DNA of 64,000 nt from Rhodobacterales bacterium 32-67-9 (GTDB lineage Bacteria > Pseudomonadota > Alphaproteobacteria > Rhodobacterales > Rhodobacteraceae). The stretch spans positions 32,926 through 96,925 of the forward strand of contig NCEA01000006.1 of the NCBI GenBank assembly GCA_002280515.1, in the 5' to 3' direction. The notes below the pieces were generated by a model. It was not told where the DNA came from, ran no database searches, and saw only the letters and a list, made by a program, of their open reading frames with translations. A program made the position numbers and the translations under genes. Positions 9,350 through 17,197 of the stretch are shown here, piece by piece (the first letter of the stretch is position 1; each line of letters starts with the position of its first letter).

Positions 9350-9711
9350 TGGCCGAGCTCTTGACAGAGGTCGAACGCACCGCCGACCTGCCACCCCTCG
9401 GTGACACCGGCTGGGCCGCGGTCGAAGGCCGCGATGCGATCCGCAAGATCTGGAAGTTCCGCAACTTCTCCGAGGCCTGGGGCTTCATGTCCCGCGCCGC
9501 GCTTCAGGCCGAAAAGCTCAATCACCACCCGGAATGGAGCAATATCTACAACGTAGTCGACGTGACGCTGACGACGCATGACTGCGACGGGCTATCGGCG
9601 CTCGATCTCACTCTGGCCCGTCGCATGGACAAGCTCGCCGGTGATGCGGAGGTGCAGCGCGATCACGGCGAACCGGTCGCCTGCCTCTGCCAGATCCACG
9701 CGCGACGCTAG
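9349..9711 (+). CDS. 4a-hydroxytetrahydrobiopterin dehydratase (pterin carbinolamine dehydratase) family protein
   Basis: Dehydratase that recycles the pterin cofactor after aromatic hydroxylation. The family motif is present: [30 protein letters not shown] (about residues 57-85), with the catalytic His-His-Pro-Glu-Trp and the later H-D. At 120 residues it is the usual size. The ATG at 9349 overlaps the GST stop and has GGAGG five bases upstream. A second homologue (phhB) lies next to phhA at 50.2 kb, so this copy is not the one coupled to phenylalanine hydroxylase. It shares the CTAG stop with the convergent peroxiredoxin gene. Confidence 0.88.
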   Translation: MAELLTEVERTADLPPLGDTGWAAVEGRDAIRKIWKFRNFSEAWGFMSRAALQAEKLNHHPEWSNIYNVVDVTLTTHDCDGLSALDLTLARRMDKLAGDAEVQRDHGEPVACLCQIHARR

Positions 9712-10199
9712 CGCGGTGCAAGCCGCTCCAGCATCGCATCGCCGGTCGACAGGCTGCACTGACCAAGCGGATCGAGGTCGAATGCGGTGACAATGCCGTC
9801 CTCAACCACCATCGCGTAGCGGCGCGACCGGTCGAACATCCCGGCCGCCGGATTCGAATAGGCCAGCCCGACCGCCTTGGCAAAGCCGGCATCGGCGTCG
9901 GCGAGGAGGAAAATCCCCGCCGCCGTCGCGCCCGTCGTCTCGCCCCAGACCCGCATCACATGCGCGTCGTTGACCGAGAGGCAGATGATCTCGTCCACGC
10001 CCCGGTCGCGGAGCGCCCCGGCGTTGCGGATGAAGCTCGGCAGATGGGCACTGTCGCAAGTCGGGGTGAAGGCGCCCGGCACCGCGAAGATCACGACCTT
10101 GCGCCCGGCGAGGCGCTCAGACAGCCGCACCTCCTCGGGCCCGTTCGCGCCGATCCGCAGAAGACGCGCCTCGGGCAGGTGCTGACCAACCTCGATCAA
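9708..10199 (-). CDS. Peroxiredoxin (Prx5/redoxin family), second of a tandem pair
   Basis: Thiol peroxidase reducing H2O2 and organic peroxides. The Prx5 active site [16 protein letters not shown] carries the peroxidatic Cys (about residue 48), and an Arg occurs near the SRRYAMVV strand. I propose the TTG at 10199 as start because it follows the upstream gene's TGA by two bases, has GGCGGAGAT eight bases ahead, and begins at the normal family position ([10 protein letters not shown]). A GTG at 10244 would overlap the upstream gene by 43 bases. Product 163 residues. The neighbour just upstream is a paralogue. Confidence 0.83.
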   Translation of the reverse strand: MIEVGQHLPEARLLRIGANGPEEVRLSERLAGRKVVIFAVPGAFTPTCDSAHLPSFIRNAGALRDRGVDEIICLSVNDAHVMRVWGETTGATAAGIFLLADADAGFAKAVGLAYSNPAAGMFDRSRRYAMVVEDGIVTAFDLDPLGQCSLSTGDAMLERLAPR

Positions 10200-10201
10200 G
10201 A

Positions 10202-10687
10202 TCAGATCTCCGCCAGAAGATATTCGCCGGTCGAGATGTTGCACTCCCCCGGCTTGTCGATGCTCGCCGCCGAGATGACGCCGTCGTCAAGGACCAGCGC
10301 ATAGCGGTTCGATCGGCCGATCAGCCCGATCTGCGGCGCGGTGAACTCCATGCCCAGCGCCTTGGTCAGACTGCCGTCCGCATCGCCGAGAAACCGTATG
10401 CCCGCCGCCGTGCCGCCGGTCGCCTCGCCCCAGGCCTTCAGCACGAAGGGGTCATTGACCGAGATGCAGATGATCTCCTCGACGCCCTTCTTGCGGAACT
10501 CGTCGGCGGTGCGGATGAAGCTCGGCACATGCACGGTCGAGCAGGGGCCGGTATAGGCGCCGGGAAGACCGAAGACCACGACCTTGCGGCCTTTCAATTG
10601 ATCCGACAGCTGCACCGTTTGGGGCCCGTTCGCGCCCATCTCGACCAGGCTCGCCTCTGGCAGATGTCCACCCTTGTGAAGTTGCAT
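10202..10687 (-). CDS. Peroxiredoxin (Prx5/redoxin family), first of a tandem pair
   Basis: A 161-residue Prx5-type peroxiredoxin. The active-site loop reads PGAYTGPCSTVHVPSF, with the peroxidatic Cys followed by the conserved His and Pro. The end, CNISTGEYLLAEI, contains a further Cys that could be the resolving residue; the paralogue has [10 protein letters not shown] at the same place. The ATG at 10687 fits the family start; the frame stays open far upstream but that part would cross the divergent reductase start. It lies head-to-head with the ferredoxin reductase gene, so a shared promoter region of about 70 bases separates them. Confidence 0.88.
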   Translation of the reverse strand: MQLHKGGHLPEASLVEMGANGPQTVQLSDQLKGRKVVVFGLPGAYTGPCSTVHVPSFIRTADEFRKKGVEEIICISVNDPFVLKAWGEATGGTAAGIRFLGDADGSLTKALGMEFTAPQIGLIGRSNRYALVLDDGVISAASIDKPGECNISTGEYLLAEI

Positions 10688-10760
10688 TTTCCCGACCTCT
10701 CGCGTTGCGTTTTCCTGATCCCACGATATAGGGTCCGCCGGGACAAGGGCCAGAGGGAGA

Positions 10761-11978
10761 ATGCGGATGAGCGGGATCGTGATCGTCGGCGCGGGCCAGG
10801 CCGGGGCCTCGCTCGCCGCGAAGCTCAGGACACTCGGACATGCCGGCCCGATCACCATGATCGGCGAGGAGCCGATGCCGCCCTACCAGCGCCCGCCACT
10901 GTCGAAAGCGTATCTTTTGGGCGAGATGGAGCTGGAGCGCCTCTATCTCCGCGCGCCGTCCTTCTGGGAGGAGCAGGCGGTCACGCTGCGCCTCGGCGCT
11001 CCGGTGGACAGCATCGACCCCGCTGCCCGCAGCGTCCGGCTGAAGGGCGGCGAGACCATCGGCTTCGACACCCTCGCGCTGACGACCGGCTCGCGCCCGC
11101 GCCGCCTGCCGGCGGCGATCGGCGGCGACCTCGGCCGGGTCTTTACCGTCCGCACCCTTGCCGATGTCGACCGCATGGCGCCGGAATTCCGCGCCGGCGC
11201 CAGGGCACTCATCGTCGGCGGCGGCTATATCGGGCTTGAGGCGGCGGCGGTCGCTGCCAAGCTCGGCCTTGACGTGACGCTGATCGAGGCGGCGCCGCGC
11301 ATCCTGCAACGCGTCGCCGCACCCGAAACCTCGGACTATTTCCGCGCCCTCCATACCGCGCATGGCGTGAAGATCCGCGAAGGCATCGGCCTCGACCGGC
11401 TGACGGGCGACGGCGATGTCCGCGCGGCGATCCTGGCGGACGGCAGCGAACTGCCGGTGGACCTCGTCATCGTCGGCATCGGCATCCTGCCCAATGCCGA
11501 GCTTGCCGAGGCTGCCGGACTCGCGCTGGAGAACGGCATCCGCACCGACGAGTATGGGCGCACCTCCGATCCGCATGTCTGGGCGGCGGGCGATTGCGCC
11601 TCGTTCCCCCATGCCGGCGGGCGCATCCGGCTTGAAAGCGTCGGCAACGCCATCGACCAGGCCGAGACCGTGGCGGCCAATATCGAAGGCGCCGGGATCG
11701 CCTATGCGGCAAAACCGTGGTTCTGGTCCGATCAGTACGACGTGAAGCTTCAGATCGCCGGGCTGAACGCCGGCTACGACCGGATCGTCACCCGGCACGG
11801 CGACGGCGACGCGGTCAGCTTCTGGTATTACCAGGGCGGCCGGCTCCTCGCCCTCGACGCGATGAACGACGCCCGCGCCTACATGATCGGCAAGCGGCTG
11901 ATCGAGGCCGGCAAGTCGCCCGATCCGGCACTGATCGCCGATGCCACGGCCGACCTGAAGCCGCTCCTCAAGGCATGA
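10761..11978 (+). CDS. FAD-dependent NAD(P)H:ferredoxin reductase (rhodocoxin/putidaredoxin reductase type)
   Basis: Flavoprotein passing electrons from NAD(P)H to a [2Fe-2S] ferredoxin, usually for a cytochrome P450 or oxygenase. It has an N-terminal FAD-binding GAGQAG, PYQRPPLSKAYL typical of this subgroup, a second Rossmann motif GGGYIGLE for NAD(P)H, the VWAAGDCA motif that closes FAD binding, and a C-terminal reductase domain (WFWSDQYDVKLQIAG). Its 405 residues are standard. No ferredoxin or P450 gene is adjacent, so its partner is elsewhere. The stop overlaps the rsmD start (ATGA). Confidence 0.88.
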   Translation: MRMSGIVIVGAGQAGASLAAKLRTLGHAGPITMIGEEPMPPYQRPPLSKAYLLGEMELERLYLRAPSFWEEQAVTLRLGAPVDSIDPAARSVRLKGGETIGFDTLALTTGSRPRRLPAAIGGDLGRVFTVRTLADVDRMAPEFRAGARALIVGGGYIGLEAAAVAAKLGLDVTLIEAAPRILQRVAAPETSDYFRALHTAHGVKIREGIGLDRLTGDGDVRAAILADGSELPVDLVIVGIGILPNAELAEAAGLALENGIRTDEYGRTSDPHVWAAGDCASFPHAGGRIRLESVGNAIDQAETVAANIEGAGIAYAAKPWFWSDQYDVKLQIAGLNAGYDRIVTRHGDGDAVSFWYYQGGRLLALDAMNDARAYMIGKRLIEAGKSPDPALIADATADLKPLLKA

Positions 11979-12538
11979 GGATCATCGGTGGCGCACGGCG
12001 CGGACTGAAACTCGCCGAGGTCGGCGCGGGCGACAGCGCGGCGCATCTGCGCCCCACCTCCGACCGGGTGCGCGAGGCGATCTTCAACCTCCTGATGAAC
12101 GGCCCCCACGGCAACCCGGTCGAGGGCGCGCGCGTCCTCGACCTTTTCGCCGGGACCGGCGCCCTCGGGCTCGAGGCGCTCAGCCGCGGCGCGGCGCGCG
12201 TGGCTTTCGTCGACGACGGAACCGCGGCGCGTGCGCTTCTTAGGCAGAATATCGAGAAGATGCAGGCGATGGGCGCGACCGATGTCTGGCGCCGCGACGC
12301 GACCCGGATGGGTCCAAACCGGGGGCCGGGATACAGCCTCGTCTTTCTCGACCCACCTTATGGCAAGGGTCTCGGCGAAGCCGCCCTCGCCGCGCTTGCC
12401 GAAGGGGGTTGGCTCAGCCCGGGCGCGCTCGTCATATGGGAGGAGAATGTCGATCCGGTCGCGCCCGAGGGATTTGTCCGGCTCGACCAGCGCCGTTACG
12501 GCGACACGCTCGTCACGATCCTGAAAGCCCCGGCATGA
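11975..12538 (+). CDS. rsmD: 16S rRNA (guanine(966)-N(2))-methyltransferase RsmD
   Basis: Methylates G966 of 16S rRNA using S-adenosylmethionine. The start MRIIGGARRGLKL and the RPTSDRVREAIFN element are characteristic. The SAM-binding motif LDLFAGTGALGLEALSRGA (about residues 54-72) and catalytic DPPYGKG (near 127) are intact. Start ATG 11975 overlaps the preceding stop. Product 187 residues, normal length. It forms a tight overlapping operon with the flavoreductase before it and the HAD phosphatase after it. Confidence 0.93.
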   Translation: MRIIGGARRGLKLAEVGAGDSAAHLRPTSDRVREAIFNLLMNGPHGNPVEGARVLDLFAGTGALGLEALSRGAARVAFVDDGTAARALLRQNIEKMQAMGATDVWRRDATRMGPNRGPGYSLVFLDPPYGKGLGEAALAALAEGGWLSPGALVIWEENVDPVAPEGFVRLDQRRYGDTLVTILKAPA

Positions 12539-13182
12539 AACCCGCCGCCGTCCTCTTCGACTGCGACGGGGTGCTCGTCGACAGCGAACCGATCAGCGAC
12601 CGCGTCATCGCGGCCAACCTCGCGCGCCACGGCCTCGCCCTGCCGGCCCATGAGATCGGGGCGATGTTCCTCGGCGGCACCATCGCCGGCCTCGGCGACG
12701 AGGCGCGGCGCCTCGGTGCGACCCTGCCCCCGGCCTGGGTCGACGAGGTCTATGCCGAGATCTTCGCCGCCCTCGCCGAAGGCACCGCGCTCATTCCCGG
12801 CATTCCCGCCCTCCTTGACCGGCTCGACGCCGCCCGCATTCCCTATGCCGTCGGCTCCAACGGGCCACATGCGAAGATGGCGATCACCCTCGGGCAGCAC
12901 CCCGAAATCCACGCCCGCCTCACCGGCCGCATCTTCTCGCGCCACGACGTCAGCCGACCGAAACCGGCGCCGGACCTCTACCTCCACGCGGCATGCGCCC
13001 TTGGCGCCGCGCCCGAAACCTGCGTCGTGGTGGAGGACAGCCCGACCGGCGCCCGCGCCGCACGGGCCGCCGGCATGACCTGCTTCGGCTACACGCCGAG
13101 CGGCGACGGCGCCCGCCTCGTGGCGGTTGGCGCCCGGCCCTTCCGCCACATGGACGACCTTGTCGCCCTCCTCGGCCTCTGA
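12535..13182 (+). CDS. HAD family hydrolase (beta-phosphoglucomutase-like phosphatase)
   Basis: Cytosolic phosphatase or phosphomutase of the haloacid dehalogenase superfamily. The nucleophile motif is FDCDGVLVDSEP (residues 8-19), then a helical cap typical of the beta-PGM/GPH group, motif II in YAVGSNGP, the Lys in RPKPAPDLY, and acidic motif IV VVEDSPTGARAA. Such proteins act on small sugar phosphates or phosphoglycolate; the substrate is not deducible here. ATG 12535 overlaps the rsmD stop. The gene ends before a repeat and two hairpins. Confidence 0.87.
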   Translation: MKPAAVLFDCDGVLVDSEPISDRVIAANLARHGLALPAHEIGAMFLGGTIAGLGDEARRLGATLPPAWVDEVYAEIFAALAEGTALIPGIPALLDRLDAARIPYAVGSNGPHAKMAITLGQHPEIHARLTGRIFSRHDVSRPKPAPDLYLHAACALGAAPETCVVVEDSPTGARAARAAGMTCFGYTPSGDGARLVAVGARPFRHMDDLVALLGL

Positions 13183-13183
13183 A

Positions 13184-13230
13184 CTCTTCTGTTCGAAAAT
13201 ACCTTGGGGGTCCGGGGGCAAAGCCCCCGG
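13184..13230 (+). repeat. Dispersed intergenic repeat, copy 2, with hairpin
   Basis: Core CTTCTGTTCGAAAATACC, then TTGGGGGT, then a perfect hairpin CCGGGGGC-AAA-GCCCCCGG (13212-13219 with 13223-13230). The copy at 33385-33430 on the other strand has the same order and nearly the same bases. It lies just after the HAD gene stop, between convergent genes. Confidence 0.65.
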
Positions 13231-13232
13231 CG

Positions 13233-13258
13233 GATCGGATCGCGCCAGCGATCCGATC
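13233..13258. terminator. Hairpin between convergent HAD and map genes
   Basis: GATCGGATCGC pairs perfectly with GCGATCCGATC (11 pairs, 4-base loop GCCA). It abuts the repeat hairpin on the left and overlaps the map stop codon on the right, so it could end transcription from both sides. No T-tract follows. Confidence 0.5.
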
Positions 13259-14084
13259 ACTGCGTCGGAAAGAACCGCCCCGCAGGCGACAGGGTGAAGA
13301 TCTCGCAGCCGTCCGCCGTGACGCCGACCGAATGCTCGAACTGCGCCGAGAGCGACTTGTCGCGCGTCACTGCCGTCCAGTCGTCGGCCAGAACCTTGGT
13401 CTCCGGACGGCCGAGGTTGACCATCGGCTCGATGGTGAAGAACATGCCCTCTTCCAGCCGCGGTCCGGTGCCGGCACGGCCGTAATGGAGCACGTTCGGC
13501 GGGGCGTGGAACACACGGCCAAGCCCGTGGCCACAGAAATCGCGCACCACGCTCATCCGCTGCGCCTCGACGAAACTCTGGATCGCGTAGCCGATATCGC
13601 CGAAGGTATTGCCGGGGCGCACCGCCTCGATCCCCTTCATCAGCGCGTCATGCGTGACCTCGATCAGCCGCTCGGCCTTGCGGCTGAGCGATCCCGCGAC
13701 ATACATCCGGCTTGTGTCGCCGTACCAGCCGTCGACGATCACCGTCACGTCGATGTTCAGGATATCGCCGTCCTTCAGGAGCTTCGGCCCCGGAATCCCG
13801 TGGCAGACGACATGATTGACCGAGATGCAGGAGGCATGGCGATAACCGCGATAGCCGATCGTCGCCGACTTCGCCCCGGCCGCCTCGACGCGATCCTCGA
13901 TGAACCGGTCCAGCGCTTCGGTCGTCACGCCCGGCTCGACCAGCGCCGCCACGTCATCGAGAATCTCCGCCGCGAGCCTCCCGGCCGCCTGCATCCCGGC
14001 AAAATCGCCGGACTCGTAAATCCTGATCCCGTCCTTCGTCAGACGGCCGCGCGGGTCATCCACCGGCTGCTCCTTCCGCTTCAT
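13257..14084 (-). CDS. map: Type I methionine aminopeptidase
   Basis: Removes the initiator methionine from nascent proteins. The pita-bread fold metal ligands are all recognisable: NIDVTVIVDGWYGDTSRMY (two Asp), GHGLGRVFHAPP (His), FTIEPM (Glu) and QFEHSVGV (Glu). At 275 residues, and without an N-terminal zinc-finger extension, it is the standard bacterial type I form. The N-terminus carries a short charged extension (KRKEQPVDDPRGRL), common in alphaproteobacteria. Essential housekeeping gene, monocistronic here. Confidence 0.94.
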   Translation of the reverse strand: MKRKEQPVDDPRGRLTKDGIRIYESGDFAGMQAAGRLAAEILDDVAALVEPGVTTEALDRFIEDRVEAAGAKSATIGYRGYRHASCISVNHVVCHGIPGPKLLKDGDILNIDVTVIVDGWYGDTSRMYVAGSLSRKAERLIEVTHDALMKGIEAVRPGNTFGDIGYAIQSFVEAQRMSVVRDFCGHGLGRVFHAPPNVLHYGRAGTGPRLEEGMFFTIEPMVNLGRPETKVLADDWTAVTRDKSLSAQFEHSVGVTADGCEIFTLSPAGRFFPTQ

Positions 14085-14187
14085 GATCCGATTAGATAGT
14101 CAAGGAATTCCATTTTGGCCAGAGCCGGGGGCTTCCGCCGCGTCCGGCGCCGCCCTATACCCTTCCCAGCCGCCAAGGATCCGAGCC

Positions 14188-14919
14188 ATGCCGAACCCCA
14201 AAGCCGCCATCCTGATCATCGGGGACGAGATCCTCTCGGGCCGCACCCGTGATGCCAATATGCACTACCTCGCGGGCGAACTGACCCGGGTCGGCATCGA
14301 CCTGAAGGAGGTGCGCGTGGTGGCGGACGAGGCGCCAGCCATCATTGCCGCCGTGAACGCGCTGCGCGCCGTCTATGCCCATGTCTTCACGTCGGGCGGC
14401 ATCGGGCCGACGCATGACGACATCACCGCCGACGCTGTTGCGACCGCTTTCGGGTTGGAGCTTCATGTCCGCGACGATGCCCGCGCCATCCTCGCCGCGC
14501 ATTACGACCGCTCCGGGCTCGCGTTCAACGCCGCCCGCCAGCGCATGGCGCGCATCCCCGAGGGCGCCACACTGATCGAGAACCCGATTTCCGCAGCGCC
14601 CGGCTTCAGTCTCGAAAACGTCCATGTCATGGCCGGCGTCCCGAACATCTTCCAGGCAATGGTCGCCTCGCTCCTGCCACGCCTCGGCGGCGGCGAGCCC
14701 TTGCTGAGCCAGACGCTCCGCATTGAGCGCGGAGAGGGCGAGATCGCCGAACCGCTGGCGGGGCTCGCCGCCGAATACGCGGACCTCAGTTTCGGTTCCT
14801 ACCCGTTCATCCAGAATGGCGCCTACGGGTCGAACATCGTCATCCGCGGCACCGATCCCACCCGCCTCGACGCCGCGATCTCGCGGCTCGCGTCCCTTTT
14901 CCCGGCCGGGCGCACGTGA
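14188..14919 (+). CDS. CinA-like competence/damage-inducible family protein (MoCF-biosynthesis domain)
   Basis: A single molybdopterin-binding-fold domain of the CinA N-terminal type (COG1058). Typical blocks are AAILIIGDEILSGRTRDAN at residues 5-23, FTSGGIGPTHDDITADAVA (about 68-86), and HVMAGVPNIFQAM near 150. Full-length CinA carries a C-terminal nicotinamide-nucleotide deamidase domain; at 243 residues this protein lacks it. Related short proteins have been assigned ADP-ribose or nucleotide pyrophosphatase roles, but the reaction here is unknown. ATG 14188 was chosen for family alignment. Its stop overlaps the next gene (GTGA). Confidence 0.85.
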   Translation: MPNPKAAILIIGDEILSGRTRDANMHYLAGELTRVGIDLKEVRVVADEAPAIIAAVNALRAVYAHVFTSGGIGPTHDDITADAVATAFGLELHVRDDARAILAAHYDRSGLAFNAARQRMARIPEGATLIENPISAAPGFSLENVHVMAGVPNIFQAMVASLLPRLGGGEPLLSQTLRIERGEGEIAEPLAGLAAEYADLSFGSYPFIQNGAYGSNIVIRGTDPTRLDAAISRLASLFPAGRT

Positions 14920-15620
14920 CCGACCTTTTCGACGTATCCGAGGCCACATGGCCCGCCGCCGCCCGCCACAAGGTCGGGGCCTTCACCGTCCGTGAGGGGC
15001 GCGGCGGCGGCCAGCGGGTCTCTGCCGCCACGGCGGACGGGAGCTGGAGCGCGGCCGACATCGACCTCGCGATCGCGAAACAGGCAGCCCTCGGCCAGCG
15101 CCCTCTCTTCATGGTCCGCGACGGCGAAGAGGCGCTCGACGCCGCCCTCGCCGCGCGCGGCTACCGGATCAAGGACCCGGTCAACGTCTACGCGGCCCCG
15201 ATCCCGGATCTCGTGGCGGAACCCGCCCCCGCGATGGCCGGCTTCACGATCTGGCCCCCCCTCGCGATCATGCGCGACCTCTGGACGGAGGGCGGGATCG
15301 GCCCGGAACGGCGCGCGGTGATGGAGCGGGTCGCGGGGCCGAAGACCGGGATCCTCGGTCGGGCGAATGATCGCGCTTCGGGCGCCGCCTTCGTGGCCTG
15401 TCATGGCGACACCGCGATGCTGCACGCGCTTCACATCATCCCGGATCAACGTCGGCAAGGATCCGCCGTCAAGATGATGCGGAAGGCCGCCCATTGGGCG
15501 CAAGATCAGGGAATGACGCGGTTTTCGGTCTTGGTAACTGCGGCGAATCAACCCGCCAATGCGCTCTATGCTTCCCTCGGGATGCGGATTGTGGGACACT
15601 ACCATTACCGCTCAGAATAA
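14916..15620 (+). CDS. GNAT family N-acetyltransferase
   Basis: A 234-residue acetyltransferase with a poorly conserved N-terminal half and a recognisable C-terminal GNAT core. The core strand is AMLHALHIIPDQRRQGSAVKMMRKAAHWA (around 165-195), where QRRQGSA occupies the acetyl-CoA pyrophosphate loop. The end is ANQPANALYASLGMRIVGHYHYR, the usual last helix and strand. Substrate unknown. The GTG start overlaps the stop of the CinA-like gene, so the two are translationally coupled. Confidence 0.8.
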   Translation: MTDLFDVSEATWPAAARHKVGAFTVREGRGGGQRVSAATADGSWSAADIDLAIAKQAALGQRPLFMVRDGEEALDAALAARGYRIKDPVNVYAAPIPDLVAEPAPAMAGFTIWPPLAIMRDLWTEGGIGPERRAVMERVAGPKTGILGRANDRASGAAFVACHGDTAMLHALHIIPDQRRQGSAVKMMRKAAHWAQDQGMTRFSVLVTAANQPANALYASLGMRIVGHYHYRSE

Positions 15621-15643
15621 GCCCCGAGAGGCAAGGGGAGCAG

Positions 15644-16219
15644 TTGAAAGACGACGGCCAAAGCCCCACGGCGCTTGATCTTCAGATGGTCAAGCCGCTT
15701 CCGGACGCCACCCGGAAGTATTTCGATATTTGCACCGAAAAACTTGGCCTCGTCCCGAATGTCCTCAAGGCCTATGCGTTCGATATCGACAAGCTGAACG
15801 CCTTCACCGGAATCTACAACGATCTGATGCTGGCCGAGAGCGGGCTGAGCAAGCTTGAACGCGAGATGATCGCGGTCTGCGTCTCCTCGCTCAACCGCTG
15901 CTGGTACTGCCAGGTCGCGCATGGCGCCGCGGTGCGCGAACTTTCCGGCGACCCGGTTCTTGGCGAGGTGCTGGTGATGAACTGGCGGGTGGCGCCCCTG
16001 TCGCCGAAACAGCGCGCGATGCTGGACTTCGCCGAGAAGCTGACGCTCTCGTCCTCCAAGGTCGAGGAAGCCGACCGGCAGGCACTTCGCGATGCCGGGT
16101 TCTCGGACCGCGACATTTGGGACATCGCCTCGGTCACCGGCTTTTTCAACATGACCAACCGCATTGCCTCGGCATCCGGTATGGAACCGAACGCCGAGTA
16201 TCACGGGGCGCACCGATGA
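15644..16219 (+). CDS. Peroxidase-related enzyme (AhpD/carboxymuconolactone decarboxylase family)
   Basis: Helical AhpD-fold protein with a redox CxxC. The motif SSLNRCWYCQVAHGAAVR, at about residues 85-102, holds both cysteines and the following His, as in alkylhydroperoxidase-like enzymes. I chose TTG 15644 because AAGGGGAG lies a few bases upstream and the frame before it runs into the preceding gene; the next in-frame ATG is at 15686. Product 191 residues. The stop overlaps the ompA-like start. The physiological peroxide or partner is unknown. Confidence 0.83.
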   Translation: MKDDGQSPTALDLQMVKPLPDATRKYFDICTEKLGLVPNVLKAYAFDIDKLNAFTGIYNDLMLAESGLSKLEREMIAVCVSSLNRCWYCQVAHGAAVRELSGDPVLGEVLVMNWRVAPLSPKQRAMLDFAEKLTLSSSKVEEADRQALRDAGFSDRDIWDIASVTGFFNMTNRIASASGMEPNAEYHGAHR

Positions 16220-17145
16220 AACGGCTGGTCCTCGCCCTCCTCCTCGCCGCTCCCGCCGCAGAGGCCGCCCCGACGCTGTCGCTGCCGCCCTCGGCCGCGC
16301 GGACCGCCGAGGATCGCAGCGAGATGGGCAGCTACCCGCTGCCGATCGGCCCCTGGGCCAACGGCCGGATCGAAACGCTGACCGCCGAAGGCGAAGTCAC
16401 CCAGACCGCCTGGCGCGTCCGCGACGACAGCGTCACCACGCTTGGCCTGCTCGCCACCTTGCGCGACCAGCTCGGGCGCGAAGGGTTCGAGGTGCTGTTC
16501 GAATGTGACACCGACGAATGCGGCGGTTTCGACTTCCGCTTCGCCACGCCCTATCTGCCGGAACCCGACATGCATGTGGATCTTGGCGATTTCCGGTTCC
16601 TGTCGGCCCGGCGCATGGACGGACCGGTGCCCGATTATGTCAGCCTTCTCGTCAGCCGATCGGCCGACAGCGGCTATGTCCAGATGACCCGCGTCGGCGC
16701 GGCGCTCTCCACCTCCCTGCCGATCGCGGCCGCCAGCTTCAGCCCGCGCGAGGCGGCACCCACGCGTGACGCGCTCGGCGATCAGCTTGTGGCGACCGGC
16801 AAGGTCGTGCTTGGCGATCTGAGCTTTGCGACGGGCGCAACCGAGCTTGGCGCCGGCCCCTTTGCCTCGCTCGCGGCACTCGCGGATTTCCTCAAGGCGA
16901 ACCCGGACAAGACCATTGCGCTGGTCGGCCATACCGATGCCGAAGGGTCGCTTTCGGCCAATGTCGCGCTGTCGCGGCAGCGGGCGAAATCGGTCATGAA
17001 CCGGCTCGTCTCCACCTACGGGATCGCCCCGGCCCAGCTGTCCGCCGACGGCATCGGCTTTCTCAGCCCGCTTGCCTCGAACCTAACGCCAGAGGGGCGG
17101 ACCCAAAACAGACGGGTCGAGGCGATGATCACCTCGACCCGGTAG
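16216..17145 (+). CDS. OmpA-family cell-envelope protein
   Basis: Exported protein with a Sec signal peptide (residues 1-18, ending AEA) and a C-terminal OmpA-like peptidoglycan-binding domain: LVGHTDAEGSLSANVALSRQRAKSV (about 235-260), with the Asp and Arg that bind diaminopimelate, ending TPEGRTQNRRVEAM. The middle 150 residues are unlike a beta-barrel and hold one short Cys pair (CDTDEC) that could form a disulfide. No lipobox, so it is probably periplasmic. 309 residues. It may tether an envelope complex to the wall. Confidence 0.87.
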   Translation: MKRLVLALLLAAPAAEAAPTLSLPPSAARTAEDRSEMGSYPLPIGPWANGRIETLTAEGEVTQTAWRVRDDSVTTLGLLATLRDQLGREGFEVLFECDTDECGGFDFRFATPYLPEPDMHVDLGDFRFLSARRMDGPVPDYVSLLVSRSADSGYVQMTRVGAALSTSLPIAAASFSPREAAPTRDALGDQLVATGKVVLGDLSFATGATELGAGPFASLAALADFLKANPDKTIALVGHTDAEGSLSANVALSRQRAKSVMNRLVSTYGIAPAQLSADGIGFLSPLASNLTPEGRTQNRRVEAMITSTR

Positions 17146-17179
17146 CCACGCAAGCGGCCCTACTCGTCACACCCGAATT

Positions 17180-17197
17180 CGGATCACCAGTGATCCG
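17180..17197. terminator. Hairpin between convergent ompA-like and lysR genes
   Basis: CGGATCAC-CA-GTGATCCG is a perfect inverted repeat followed on the plus side by GGCCCCTTTT. It overlaps the last codons of the lysR gene. It is a plausible terminator for the plus-strand ompA-like transcript. Confidence 0.5.
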
